Part shown: positions 52,798 through 63,535 of the stretch, in pieces
Numbering within the stretch: the first letter of the stretch is position 1
Layout of the letters: each line of letters begins with the position of its first letter
Assembly (NCBI RefSeq): GCF_028640845.1
Contig: NC_080548.1
Location: 13,030,814 to 13,094,813 of the forward strand
Origin: Ahaetulla prasina
Taxonomy: Eukaryota > Chordata > Lepidosauria > Squamata > Colubridae
Length of the DNA stretch: 64,000 nt
Reading direction: 5' to 3'
The notes under the pieces: model-generated
The model's input: the letters and a program-made list of their open reading frames with translations, nothing else
The model's database searches: none
Told to the model about the DNA's origin: nothing
Position numbers and translations under genes: made by a program

Positions 52798-53755
52798 AAC
52801 TTTATTGAGAGAACTATGGCCATAGATTCTTGCAAATCTGTTTGCGCTGCGCCTCCTCTTCTTAAACTCCAGTGAATCAGAAAAGACTCCTTGAGCCACT
52901 TCCAAATATTAACTTGCTTCCTTTTCAGGACTTAAAGAACGGTTCAGTCCTCTTTCAACCAAGGTTCCTCTCTTACTTTCCTCACATGAGCTGAGTCTCC
53001 AGCTGTCTTTGGTCAGTTTCATCATCCTGCTTCATCGGAATGACTAATATTCCTGTCATTTTGGTCAGAAAGGATTAAGGGGGGTTGTTTAAGGGCAGAA
53101 ATAATTTATTTGGATCGGACAGAATTATGTAAAATGGAGGGGACTGAGCTTGGACCCTGATATGTTTGCAAGGTCAGGGGAAAATGTCTTAGAAATAAAC
53201 TCTCAAGGCTGGCTGGGGAATTCTGGGAGTTGAAGTCCACAAGTCTTAAAGTTGCCAAGTTTGGAGGAAACCCCCACCCCCACCCCGGTCTAGATGACAG
53301 TAGGAGATCTAAGGCCATCCAGATGTTGCCACACTACTGAAGGGGAAGAGAGATTCCCCATTCTACTTTCACTCTACAATATTTCCTATTCACAAATGTT
53401 GGTATTTGTGAATGCCTTCTTTCATAAGCGTGTACAATGTACGTTTCCACACAAGGTAGAGGAAGAGAGAAGGTACTCAGGACAAAAGCTAACACTTTCC
53501 TGTGCAAAACTGGAACCGGATGCTATGCCTCATATTTGCAACTTCTGCCTTTGGGCAACAGGACAAGTAGACTGGGCAAGGAAGGGAGAGTGTGATCATC
53601 TGCGTATTACCACAGAACCTTCAACCCAAACAAAGAAAAAGAAACCACAGGTTTCTCTGTAATTTGTACAGGAAATTTATCTGGCTATGCACATTTGTAA
53701 ATAATTATTTGCCATCTAACTCATCCTTGTAGGAAAGGATGGCTGGAAGTAGAGG
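52798..53755. other. single-copy DNA with a MITE half
   Basis: A half palindromic MITE (CTGGGAGTTGAAGTCCACAAG) lies at about 53203-53265; otherwise no feature recognised. Confidence 0.4.
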
Positions 53756-53763
53756 AGTTAGTC

Positions 53764-54370
53764 CAGTGATGAAATCTGAACCGGTTTACTACCGGTTTGC
53801 TGGCTGTGCATGCGTATGCACAGTGCACACCACGCACCAAATGCGAGGTGCGCATGCGCGTGTGCAGTGCACACCAAAAGGAGGCATGGGGTAAGTAGAA
53901 CAGCGCACTGGCAGGGGTGACCAGCTGTGGCACATGATCTTTTTTTTGACTTTTACAAGCATTTTTTTACAACCTATTCGGCTGAATAGGTTGTAAAAAA
54001 GTGCTTTTAAAAGTAAAAAAAAAGGCTCTGATGATCACGTGGCTCAGCTGTGATCATCAGAGCCTTTTTTTAATTTTAAAAGCATTATTTTATAACCTAT
54101 TCAGCCGAATAAGTTGTAAAAAAAATGCTTTTAAAAGAAAAAAAAAGGCTCTGACGATCAGGCAGATCAGCTGTGATCATCAGAGCCTTTTTTTTAACCT
54201 TTTAAAAGCATTTTTTTAAAAGAAGTGGCAAGCAGGCAAGCGGGCAAGTGGGCGATTGGGTGGGCTTGGGCAAGGGAGGCAGGGATTTTTGCTACCGGTT
54301 CTCTGAACCACCTGCCTCCATTGCTACTGGATTGGCCGATCCGGTCTGAACCGGGAGCATTTCACCCTTG
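53764..54370. mobile_element. hAT element carrying tandem hairpins
   Basis: CAGTGATGAAATC ... GCATTTCACCCTTG with AGTTAGTC direct flanks (53756-53763, 54371-54378). Its interior (about 53940-54215) is a 123-bp unit in two copies, each with two perfect or near-perfect dyads: CCTATTCGGCTGAATAGG and GGCTCTGATGATCA paired with TGATCATCAGAGCC. No transposase frame. Confidence 0.92.
53940..54215. repeat. tandem 123-bp hairpin repeat
   Basis: GGCTCTGA starts at 54024 and again at 54147; CCTATTC at 53974 and 54097; spacing 123 bp. Four stem-loops result, in the order A-B-A'-B', separated by poly(A)/poly(T) runs. Confidence 0.9.
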
Positions 54371-54378
54371 AGTTAGTC

Positions 54379-54888
54379 TAAGTACCATATGGTGATGGGG
54401 GACTTCAAGCTTTCACTTCTTCCTTCTTGTGGTCCTTCATCTTCAGAATGGACATCAACAGACATGCGCATAAATACAAGATGCATACGATGGACACAAT
54501 GTATGGTGCTCGGTTTTTTTTAAAGAAGAACATATATTCAACTTCACGGCTCTTGATGATTAGTCGCAATGGAGCGGAGTCATTCCAGGTCTATCATACT
54601 GGCTATGATAGTGGAAAAGAGGACAAGGAGATAACTATCCAAGAAGGGTGTACATAGTTGCTTAAATGTCTCTCGTCAGATTTATTTATTTTTTGCCAGG
54701 TAACAAGACCTGTGTCCCAAAGGTGCTGAAAACCCACCTGTTTTCTTTCTTGTTCAGGGGAAGGTGAGCAGGAGGGCTCCGTCTAGCTTTGTATCAACTG
54801 AGGGTCATATCAGCTTTGGAAACACCATGTTAGGTCTTACTTAGCAATTTAGAAGAATTCATTTGATTAGTTATCTTATGTGAACACA
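54379..54888. other. single-copy DNA
   Basis: No feature recognised. Confidence 0.4.
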
Positions 54889-55165
54889 CAACCATGGTGG
54901 CTCAGACTGCTAAGACAGTCTGTTATTAACACAGCTGCTTGCAATTACTGCAGGTTCAAGTCCCACCAGGCCCAAGGTTGACTCAGCCTTCCATCCTTTA
55001 TAAGGTAGGTAAAATGAGGACCCAGACTGTTGGGGGCAATAAGTTGACTTTGTATATAATATACAAATGGATGAAGACTATTGCTTGACACAGTGTAAGC
55101 CGCCCTGAGTCTTCGGAGAAGGGCGGGATATAAATGCAAATAAAAATAAAATAAATAAATAAAAT
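54889..55165 (+). mobile_element. SINE with L2-type tail, near complete
   Basis: tRNA-like head (ACCATGGTGGCTCAGACTGC, B box AGGTTCAAGTCCCACC), body, and 3' tail GCCGCCCTGAGTCTTCGGAG with AATAAA-rich end. The tail matches the L2-like LINE 3' end at 25.5 kb, implying that LINE's machinery mobilised it. Confidence 0.88.
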
Positions 55166-55540
55166 ACTGGTCTCTGGCTCCTAACATTGCAGTAGATTCC
55201 AAAGTTTAGATTAAAGAATACATAAAAAGTAGATGTATCAAAAATCACATAGAGGAGACAATAGAGAGAGAGTCATGGGTAGGGGATTGTTGATGGCCAA
55301 CCACAGAATCTAGAAGAAAGTAAGGGACAGCCCTGGGGAAGAGTTGAAGGAGTAAAGTCACATGCCATGACATCGCACAAAATATAGGAAGGATGTAATT
55401 TAGCATTCATATCATTTGCATGATGATTTCATAAAGCAGGTGACATCATTTCATGTCACGCCATCATGTCAGACATCTGGGGGCAGCAAATGATTTGTCG
55501 GTGAGTTGTTGAATAATCCTGGTTCAGAAATTTTATAGAA
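55166..55540. other. single-copy DNA
   Basis: No feature recognised. Confidence 0.4.
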
Positions 55541-55735
55541 TGGAATAGAATAGAATTCTTTATAGGCCAAGTATGATTGGACACACAAGGAATAAGCTCT
55601 CAGTGTACATAAAAAATACATTAATCAAGAATCATAAGATATAACACTTAGTGATAGTCATAGGAGACTAAATATGCAATCAAATCATACTAGGAAACTA
55701 AATAAAACAATATAAATTGTAAAAGAATATATAAG
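55541..55735 (-). mobile_element. CR1/Rex/L2-type LINE 3' UTR fragment
   Basis: A short GGAATAGAATAGAATT tail followed by GGCCAAGTATGATTGGACAC in reverse; same family as 46.5 kb. Confidence 0.8.
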
Positions 55736-55756
55736 TTGGACCATAAAAAAAGCTGA

Positions 55757-56103
55757 ATGCCAAAGAATTGAGGCCTTTGAACTATGATGCTGGAAAAGAT
55801 TCCTGCAAGTCCCTTGGACTGCAAGTGATCAAACCAGTCAGTCCTAGAGGAGATCAACCCTGACTGCTCTTTGGAAGGCCAGATCCTGAAGATGAAACTC
55901 AAATACTTGGGCCACCTAATGAGAAGGAAGGACTCCCTGGAGAAGAGCTGAATGCTGGGAACGATTGAAGGCAAAAGAAGAAGGGGATGGCAGAGAACGC
56001 GGTAGCTGGATGGAGTCACTGAAACAGTTGGCGTGATCTTAAATGGACTCCAGAGGATGGTAGAGGACAGGAAGGCCTGGAGGAACATTGTCCATGGGGT
56101 CAC
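55757..56103 (+). mobile_element. BovB (RTE) LINE 3' end
   Basis: CCAAAGAATTGAGGCCTTTG through GGAACATTGTCCATGGGGTC is the BovB 3' coding end, as at 17.4 kb, with frame breaks and the last 3' bases missing. Confidence 0.88.
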
Positions 56104-57421
56104 TATTTGATGCTATGCCACTCAATTCCCACAGGTTCAAAGCAGCTCTTAATAAAACCCATTCTTACGTGAGGGCCTGAAACGAACATCTATGGATCTC
56201 ATTCTGATCCCGAGTACCGTGACCTTGGATTCAGACAAGATGACTAAAGTGAATTCCTATTCATGGTGGTGTGACTTCTTTCACGTGATCAGTGTTGCAC
56301 CCAGGAGAAAGAGAGGTCCCGGGCTTGACCCAACCTTCACCCCTTCTGCCCTTTTGCCTACTCCTTAGAGCCATGTCTGCAAGGGGGCAGCTTTTATCAC
56401 ACATTTCCTCCTTCATGTCTTCTTTCAGTTCAGTGAAATATCATTTGCTGTAGACATTGGTTTCAAAGGAGAAGAGAATTTGGGAACTGCACTGGGGGGA
56501 GAGAAATGGAGAGGAAATTATTACGTGTAATCTATAAACTACATCTGTACAATTTAAATTCTACATAAGTTTAGCACTCTGATGAAGGGAGCTGCAGTCC
56601 TTTAACGATATTTGTTAGATACAAAAGGTGCTTCCAGATTCCTGACATTTAGTGGGAGTTGAGCCTCCAGAGAAAGTTTTGGATAATGTTTCTTTCCTCT
56701 AAGGAAATTAAGAATGATTCTCCCTTCAGCATCTTTGCCCAGAAATTAGAAGAAAATTGTGTACAGATTATTTGTACCAAGATTTATTGGGGGATTAATT
56801 TGTATCTTAATGTTATCCTAATGCCGAAACGGAATATGGTATAATTTATCTTGGATTTTAGAGCACGGAAGAAGGATCACCTGTTCAAATCCTTCCTTTT
56901 TCCTTTCTTTAAATAATACATTAAAAATATTAGGGGAAAAGACTCCACCGCATATATTTTTGTAATATTACCATCTATGTAACCACCGTTCTTTGTGCTT
57001 GACTCCTGGATGAATGATTGGTATAAAAATAAATAAATAAATCCTTTCCAATTGTTTCAACCAGCAAAAAGTGGTTCCAACTGGGATTTTCACTGTAAAA
57101 AATCTGAAAGAAGGATGAACAGGGCAGCAGGTTTTAATGCACTGATGGCACCATCTTTGTTGGAAAGCAGATGTTTGTTTGTTTTTTCTGAAAACTGGAG
57201 ATCGATAATTCCAAGCAACTGAAGTGACCTGTCAGTGCAGAAGGGCAAGAGACAAGGAGGATTTCTCTTGAGCCCAAGCAGATGTTCCTTTCTCTCTTGG
57301 GAGATCCAAGTAGCTTTACGATGAAGGCAGGGTCGTAAAATATTGTTCCCCGTTGTGCCACTTGGTTTCGGAAGTTTCTCTTTAGCGAGCGAGGTCACCT
57401 TTGCTCGGGGATCAGCATATG
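56104..57421. other. 1.3 kb repeat-poor DNA
   Basis: No transposon or gene recognised; (AATA)n at about 57028-57044. Confidence 0.45.
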
Positions 57422-57429
57422 CTTTAGAT

Positions 57430-57543
57430 CAAGGGTCTCCAACCTTGGTCTGTTTAAGACTTGTGGACTTCAACTCCCAAAGTTCTGGGACTCTGGGAGT
57501 TGAAGTCCACAAGTCTTAAAGGGACCAAGGTTGGAGACCCCTG
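57430..57543. mobile_element. palindromic hAT MITE
   Basis: CAAGGGTCTCCAACCTTGG ... CCAAGGTTGGAGACCCCTG with CTTTAGAT direct flanks (57422-57429, 57544-57551). Confidence 0.94.
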
Positions 57544-57820
57544 CTTTAGATTCTAGCATACACATGGAAACGTCCCAGTTCTATCAATTACAATTACAAT
57601 GAAAGCTCATTTTTCAAGAGCTCGACTCAACTGTGCCTGTTGTGGACTCCATTTGCAAATTTCATCATAATTATGCCAGTGAGAGCAGTTGCATTCATTC
57701 ATGTGTTTGGCCTGTTTGGTCTTACAGAAATGTCCTTCGCTTAATTTGCAGGAGGACACAACTGTCCTAAGTGGATTGGGCCCGTCACCAATTTGTTTGT
57801 TCACCTGACGTTCTATAAAA

Positions 57821-58093
57821 CAGTGGTGAAATCCTGCCGGTTCTGTCCAGCTTGCGTGAACTGGTAGCGGCGGGCGTGTGGTTTGGCAAACTGGTAGAAG
57901 CGGCAGCGCAAGGCTCCGCCCACCTGTCCAGATGTCATTACTTCCTGGTTTTAACCAGGAAGTAACCGGTTTTTTACTCACTGTGCATGCGCAGAAGGCT
58001 TTGCACATGCGCAGAGGGTCAAAAATTGGATGTAACGATGGCGCCCGCCCGCACTTCCGAGCCGGTAGGGAAGGTAAATAGATTTCACCCCAG
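57821..58093 (+). mobile_element. hAT-like element, CAGTGGTGAAATC ends
   Basis: CAGTGGTGAAATCCTGCCGG ... AGATTTCACCCCAG with ACTGGTAGCGGCGGGC inside. No matching flanks remain. Confidence 0.7.
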
Positions 58094-58464
58094 AGGCTTC
58101 AGTGAACCTTCAGAAGCTGGCTTCAAATGCACTTTCAAATTTCTTGCGTGCAATTCTGACCTTCTTTCCTACAAAATATTGAGTGGACAATACTTCCTAA
58201 TTCCTTTGAGGGAAATTGATTCTCCCACATTCTTTCCATATGAAATTCCTTCTTTTAAATGACCATAGTGTCACATTTGTAAAACTTCAACAGGAGCAGA
58301 TCCCACCTCTGCATCTCATACACTTTAGTTATTTTGTTATGGAGGACAAAGCTAAAAAAGTTCTCCTTGGCTACTATTTGTTGCTGGTATATAATCCAAC
58401 TGAAAAAGCAGCTGACTCTTACATCAACCCTGATCTAAGATCCCTCTCACAATATCGCTAAATG
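58094..58464. other. single-copy DNA
   Basis: No feature recognised until CR1 sequence begins near 58465. Confidence 0.4.
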
Positions 58465-58499
58465 TGAAAGGGATCTTGGAGTCCTAGTGCAGGGGTCTG

Positions 58500-58624
58500 C
58501 AAACTTGGCTCTTTTAAAACTTGTGGACTTCAACTCCCAGAGCTCCACAGCCAGCTTTGCTGGCTGAGGAACTCTGGGAGTTGAAGTCCACAAGTCTTAA
58601 AAGAGCCAAATTTGCAGACCCCTG
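58500..58624. mobile_element. palindromic hAT MITE nested in CR1
   Basis: CAGGGGTCTGCAAACTTGG ... CCAAATTTGCAGACCCCTG with flanks TCCTAGTG / ACCTAGTG (one mismatch; 58492-58499, 58625-58632). Confidence 0.93.
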
Positions 58625-58908
58625 ACCTAGTGGATAATCACTTAAATATGGCCCCGCAGTGTGCAGCAGCAGCCGCCAAAAAAGCCAATGCTATTCTAGG
58701 TTGCAGTAACAGAGGGACAGAACCAAGATCATTGCGAAGTATTAATACCACTTTATAAAGTGACATTAGGCCACAGTTAGAATAATGCATCCAGTTTGGC
58801 TTATCATATTATGAAAAAGATGTTGGGATTCTGGAAAGAGTGCAGAAAAGAGCAACAAAGATGATTAGGGGACTGGAAGCTAAAACATATAAAGAATTGG
58901 GCATATCT

Positions 58909-59265
58909 AAGGTAAAGGTAAAGGTTCCCCTCGCACATATGTGCTAGTCGTTCCCAACTCTAGGGGTCACTGCTCATCTCCGTTTCAAAGCTGAAGAGCC
59001 AGCGCTGTCCGAAGACGTCTCCGTGGTCATGTGGCCGGCATGACTCAACGCCAAAGGTGCACGGAACGCTGTTACCTTCCCACCAAAGATGGTCCCTATT
59101 TTCCTACTTGCATTTTTTACCTGCTTTCGAACTGCTAGGTTGGTAGAAGCTGGAACAAGTAAAGGGAATTCACCCCATTATGCAGCACTAAGGATTCGAA
59201 CCGCTGAACTGCTGACCTTTCGATCGACAAGCTCAGTGTCTTAGCCACTAAGCCACCGCGTCCCT
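58909..59265 (-). mobile_element. Sauria-type SINE nested in CR1
   Basis: On the minus strand: GGGACGCGGTGGCTTAGTGG (A box), a GGTTCGAATCC B box, body, and 3' end (ACCTTT)n. The flanks ATTGGGCATATCT and ATTGGGTATATCT (58896-58908, 59266-59278) are a 13-bp target duplication with one mismatch. ACCTTT tails and BovB mobilisation are established for Sauria SINEs. Confidence 0.92.
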
Positions 59266-59410
59266 ATTGGGTATATCTAGTCTAGTTAAAAGGATTAGGG
59301 GTGACATGACAGCATTCTAATATTTGAGAGGCTATCATCTATATAGAAGAGGGGGTCAACCTATTTTCCAAAGTGTCAGAAGGCAGGACAAGACACAATG
59401 GATGGAAACT

Positions 59411-60031
59411 ACTATCATTAAGTGTTGTATCCTTAAATGTTAAATTTGTGCCCTATGACTATCATTAAGTGTTGTAAGTGTTGTACCTTGATGAAGGTGT
59501 CTTTTATTTTATGTACACTGAGAGCATCTGCACGAAGACAAATTCCTTGGGTGTCCAATCACCTTTGGCCAATAAAAAAATTCTATTCTATTCTATTCTA
59601 TTCTATTCTATTCTATTCTATTCTATTCTATTCTATTCTATTCTATTCTGTGACTATCATTAAGTGTTGTAAGTATTGTACCTTGATGAACGTATCTTTT
59701 CTTTTATGTACACTGAGAGCATATGCACCAAGACAAATTCCTTGTGTGTCCAATCACCTTTGGCCAATAAAAAAATTCTATTCTATTCTATTCTATTCTA
59801 TTCTATTCTATTCTATTCTATTCTATTCTATTCTATTCTATTCTATGACTATCATTAAGTGTTGTATCCTTAAGTGTTAAATTTGTGCCCTATGACTATC
59901 ATTAAGTGTTGTAAGTGTTGTACCTTGATGAAGGTATCTTTTCTTTTATGTACACTGAGAGCATCTGCACCAAGACAAATTCCTTGGGTGTCCAATCACA
60001 CTTGGCCAATAAAAAAATTCTATTCTATTCT
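59411..60031 (+). repeat. triplicated LINE tail plus (ATTCT)n units
   Basis: Three tandem units (about 59411-59649, 59650-59844, 59845-60031) each hold the LINE 3' UTR (GACTATCATTAAGTGTTGTA ... TCCAATCACCTTTGGCCAAT) and end in an (ATTCT)n array; the last array is only two to three units long. Units 1 and 3 share a longer 5' part than unit 2. The whole block sits inside a CR1. Confidence 0.95.
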
Positions 60032-60187
60032 AACCAAGGAGAGAAGCAACCTAGAACTAAGGAAAAATGTCCTGACAGTGAGAATACTTAACCAGTGGAA
60101 CGGTTTGCCTTCAGAAGTTGTGGGTACTCCATCCCTGGAGGATTTGAAGAAGAGATTGGACAGCCACTTGTCTGGAATGGTATAGGG

Positions 60188-60558
60188 CAGTGATGGCTAA
60201 CCTTTTCTGGACCGAGTGCCCAAAGCGCATGTGCCCACCCAAAGCCCCAAAATGCAATGTGCGCATGGCCCCCTGCAAGCGACCTGCACCCCCTGAATGC
60301 ACACACGCACCACCCCCTGTGCATGCATATGGGCCTCCCATGCTTGTGCCTGGGCCCCGCGCATGGCCTCCTGTGCATTCATGCATTCATGCCCCCCACA
60401 CGTGCCCCGTGCATGCATAGCAGAAATCCGAAGACCAGCTGGCTGGCGGGAAGTGCACACACATGCGCAGCAGAGCTGAAGTGGGCAACAGCTCACAGGC
60501 CATCAGAGAGGGCGCTGCGTGCCACCTCTGGCACCCGTGCCATAGGTTCACCATCACA
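60188..60558 (+). mobile_element. hAT element (GTGATGG family) nested in CR1 3' UTR
   Basis: CAGTGATGGCTAACC ... GTTCACCATCACA with GTATAGGG direct flanks (60180-60187, 60559-60566). GC-rich, non-coding. Confidence 0.94.
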
Positions 60559-60708
60559 GTATAGGGTCTCCTACTTGAGCAGGGGGGTTGGACTAGAAGG
60601 CCTCCAAAGTCCCTTTCAACTCTGTTAGTCTGATGGTGTTCAATCATCAACTTATTCTACAAACCCTGGCAGTTGTAGATTAAAAGAAACCACCCATCTT
60701 CTCTAGTA

Positions 60709-61050
60709 AAAAGGTAAAAGTCCCCCTCACGCATACGTGCTAGTCGTTCCTGACTCTAGGGGGCAGTGCTCATCTCTGTTTCAAAGCCGAAGAGCCAGCA
60801 GCCTCCGTGGTCATGTGGCTGGCATGACTAAATGCCAAAGGCGCACGGAACACTGTTACCTTCCTACCAAAGGTGGTCCCTATTTTTTCTACTTGCATTT
60901 TTTACGTGCTTTCAAACTGCTAGGTTGGCAGAAGCTGGGACAAGTAATGGGAGCTCACCCTGTTATGCGGCAGCACTAGGGATTCGAACTGCTGAACTGC
61001 CGACCTTTCGATCAACAAGCTCAGCGTCTTAGCCCCTGAGCCACCGCATC
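60709..61050 (-). mobile_element. Sauria-type SINE
   Basis: Minus-strand tRNA-like head GGGATGCGGTGGCTCAGGGG, GTTCGAATCCC B box, and CTTTTACC tail. The 15-bp duplication CCATCTTCTCTAGTA (60694-60708, 61051-61065) is exact. Confidence 0.94.
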
Positions 61051-61173
61051 CCATCTTCTCTAGTACCTGATTAAAATAGCAGCCTCCTGTCTAATTTGCA
61101 CATTACAGCAAATTCTCTTTAAAAATACAAAGCAGTGAATATGATAGATGGTGATGCAGTGATCTTGCTAAAC

Positions 61174-61297
61174 CAGGGGTCTCCAACCTTGGCAACTTTA
61201 AGACTTGTGGACTTCAATTCCCAGAATACCAGAATACCAGAATATTCTTGGAGTTGAAGTCCACAAGTCTTAAAGTTGCCAAGGTTGGAGACCCGTG
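61174..61297. mobile_element. palindromic hAT MITE
   Basis: CAGGGGTCTCCAACCTTGGC ... CCAAGGTTGGAGACCCGTG with TGCTAAAC direct flanks (61166-61173, 61298-61305). The loop holds three AGAATACC-type units. Confidence 0.94.
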
Positions 61298-61305
61298 TGC
61301 TAAAC

Positions 61306-61715
61306 TATTGCTATTGTTTTAACTAGCAAGATGTGTACGTACTTAACGTATGTGCCTTTATCGTTCGATTTCCTCTTTAAGTAAAATTAGGCATACTTGA
61401 TTCAATCTACTGAGGACTAATCATGCTTATTTTGCTTATTTCCGCAAAATAATGCGAAAAATGAAACCACCAAATGTTGTCATTTTTGCAACAAATGTTA
61501 GCAGAATGATTGCATCAATGCAAGAACTGCAGAGAAGGGAAGAACCAAATATAGCCTGTGGATTGGACAGTGGGTTGCCTACCCTGTTCTAAAGACTGAC
61601 TCTGATTCTCTCTCTCTATAAGATTTTGAAATAAAGTCTCTTCTTTCTGTTTGATCACATCCCTGTCCAGTTAGGTTGACCTACAGGCTGGGTTTGTTCA
61701 TGCCACTTTTGGTTC
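61306..61715. other. single-copy DNA
   Basis: No feature recognised. Confidence 0.4.
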
Positions 61716-61764
61716 TTGACAATTTTAAGACTTCCCCAAGTTGCCAAGTTTGGAGACACCTGGT

Positions 61765-62409
61765 CTAACCCAATCTAGAAGATTAGGCATGCTGCAGATG
61801 ACTTCAGACAAGTGCTGACAACAGAATACCTTGTCGTTTCCCACTCCTCCGCTGACGGCTGGGTCAGGGAAATCCGAATCAGGCGTGCCTCTGCAGCTCT
61901 GCCAAAGTCCTAGCAAAGTCCTCAAGGCAGGCAGGAGACCAGAAAGTGACTTCAGCAAGATATGTTTAGACTTTGCCTGACTCAGAGAATGCCAGAAAGC
62001 AGATCCTTTATATAGGCCATGGGGTGTGGCTCCATGACTCAGCACTTATCCAGGCCTGCCCCTCCCTTCCTTCTGTTGCCTCCGCCTATCAAGTCTTCTG
62101 ACGCGAGGGTCACTCCAGTCGGCAGCTGTTGGCAATAGACCTCCCTCAGGATCACATGCTGTGGAGGAGGGGGAGGGGTCTAGTTGCTCCGTTTGCCTGG
62201 GCATGGAGCCAGAGCTGGGGGCTGGAGATACTTGCTCTTCTTCAGCCTGTCTGGGCATGGAGCCAGGGCTGGGGCCGGGAGATGCCCCCTCCTCAGCCTG
62301 TCTGGGCATGGAGCCAGGGCTGGGGCCGGGAGGCATGCTAGGACATTCTTCAGCGTTCGGAAGCAGATAAGCAGACCCCGGCTGTGGTGAGATTGGGCGA
62401 GACACAACA
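61765..62409 (-). mobile_element. LTR family C (coding-like U3, TATA box)
   Basis: The minus strand starts TGTTGTGTCTCGCCC at 62409. The U3 frame (to about 62046) has tandem 14-residue SPGSMPRQAEE units and ends with the basic motif DPRVRRLDRRRQQKE. Next come an AP-1 word (TGAGTCA) and the TATA box CCTATATAAAGG (about 62010-62021), then R/U5-like sequence. The right terminus abuts LINE sequence; the left end is lost near a MITE half at about 61725-61765. Confidence 0.68.
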
Positions 62410-63205
62410 TACCTTATGCTACCAGGATTGAAATTTTGGGCTTAGACAATTTAGAACTATGCCGCCTTTGGTCTGACCTAAGTGTAGCTCATAAAATTAT
62501 CTGCTACAACATCCTACCTGTCAATGACTACTTCAGCTTCAACCAGTGGTGGGTTTCAAAAATTTTTACTACTGGTTCTTGGTGGCTTGGTGGGTGTGGC
62601 ATGGCTTATTGGACGTGGCTTGGTGGTCGTGGCAGGGGAAGGATACCGTAAAATCCCCATTCCCTCCTCACTCCAGGGTAAGATTACTGGAAAATCCCCA
62701 TTTCCTCCCAATCAGATGGGACTCAGGAGGCAGAGAATAGATGGGAGCAGGGCCAGTCAAAATTTTTACTACTGGTTCTCCGAACTACTCAAAATTTCCA
62801 CTACTGGTTCTCCAGAACTGGTCAGAACCTGCTGAAACCCGCTTCTGGCTTCAACCACAACAATACAAGAGCACACAATAGATACAAACTTAAGGTAAAC
62901 CGTTCCAAACTTGATTGCAGAAAATTACGACTTCAACAACTGAGTGGTCAATGCCTGGAATGCACTACCTGACTCTGTGGTTACTTCCCCAAACCCCCAA
63001 AACTTTAACCTTAGACTGTCTACTGCTGACCTCACTCCATTTCTAAGAGGTCTATAAGGGACGTGCATAAGTGCACCAACGTGCCCACCGTCCCTGTCCT
63101 ATTGTCCCCATTTATTAGTATCCATTTCCTGTATCCATAATCATGTTTGTACTTATATCTGTTATGTTATACATGTTTGACAAACTAAATAAATATAAAT
63201 AAATT
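62410..63205 (+). mobile_element. CR1/L2-group LINE 3' end with nested hAT
   Basis: ATRIEILGLDNLELCRL, CYNILPVNDYFSFN before the insertion and LDCRKLRLQQLSGQCLECTT-like (frameshifted) after it, then a GGGACGTGCATAAGTGCACC 3' UTR and (AAATA)n tail. Same family as 40.5 kb. Confidence 0.88.
62544..62847 (-). mobile_element. hAT MITE nested in LINE
   Basis: CAGTGGTGGGTTTC ... GAAACCCGCTTCTG with GCTTCAAC direct flanks (62536-62543, 62848-62855). The LINE codons for FSFN continue across the join. Confidence 0.95.
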
Positions 63206-63214
63206 AAAAAGTGA

Positions 63215-63535
63215 AAACTAGAAGACAGGCCTTTTCTGCTGTAGTCTCTGCTTTGTGGAATATCCTTCCCCTCAGAAATTAGAACAGTGCCAACCCAATT
63301 GGCTTTTTGTAAGTCTTGAAAAATTTGGCTGTGTACCAAGGCCTAGGGCTCAGAATGTGTTAAGGGGCCTTTTGCTGGCTTTTTGTTAGTTGGCTAACTA
63401 TCTTGGCTGCTGTATGTATTTATTGTTGGATGTTTTTATTGTTTCTAAATTGTCTTAACTGTTTTAGAATTGTAAGCTGCCCAAGAATGGGTGGCTGAGA
63501 TGGGTGGCTACAGAAATTCAACATATAAACAAATA
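63215..63535 (+). mobile_element. L2-like LINE 3' end, old
   Basis: A short RQAFSAVVSALWNILPLRN coding remnant, long T-rich 3' UTR and a GTAAGCTGCCCAAGAATGGG/AACAAATAAC tail like the one at 23.8-23.95 kb. Confidence 0.7.

Larger units (their letters stand above)
58465..60634 (+). mobile_element. CR1 LINE with four nested insertions
   Basis: CR1 segments at about 58465-58499, 58633-58908, 59279-59410, 60032-60187 and 60567-60634 join in order: GAAAGGGATCTTGGAGTCCT, AAAAAAGCCAATGCTATTCT, AAAAGAGCAACAAAGATGAT, GAGAGAAGCAACCTAGAACT-like, GGACTAGAAGGCCTCCAAAG. The coding frame is broken many times. The insertions are a palindromic MITE, a Sauria-type SINE, a triplicated LINE tail and a GTGATGG hAT. 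Confidence 0.9.

Noticed and set aside
60197..60628. His/Cys/Pro-rich ORFs
   Set aside because: They lie in the GC-rich interior of a hAT MITE with intact target duplications; no protein family resemblance.
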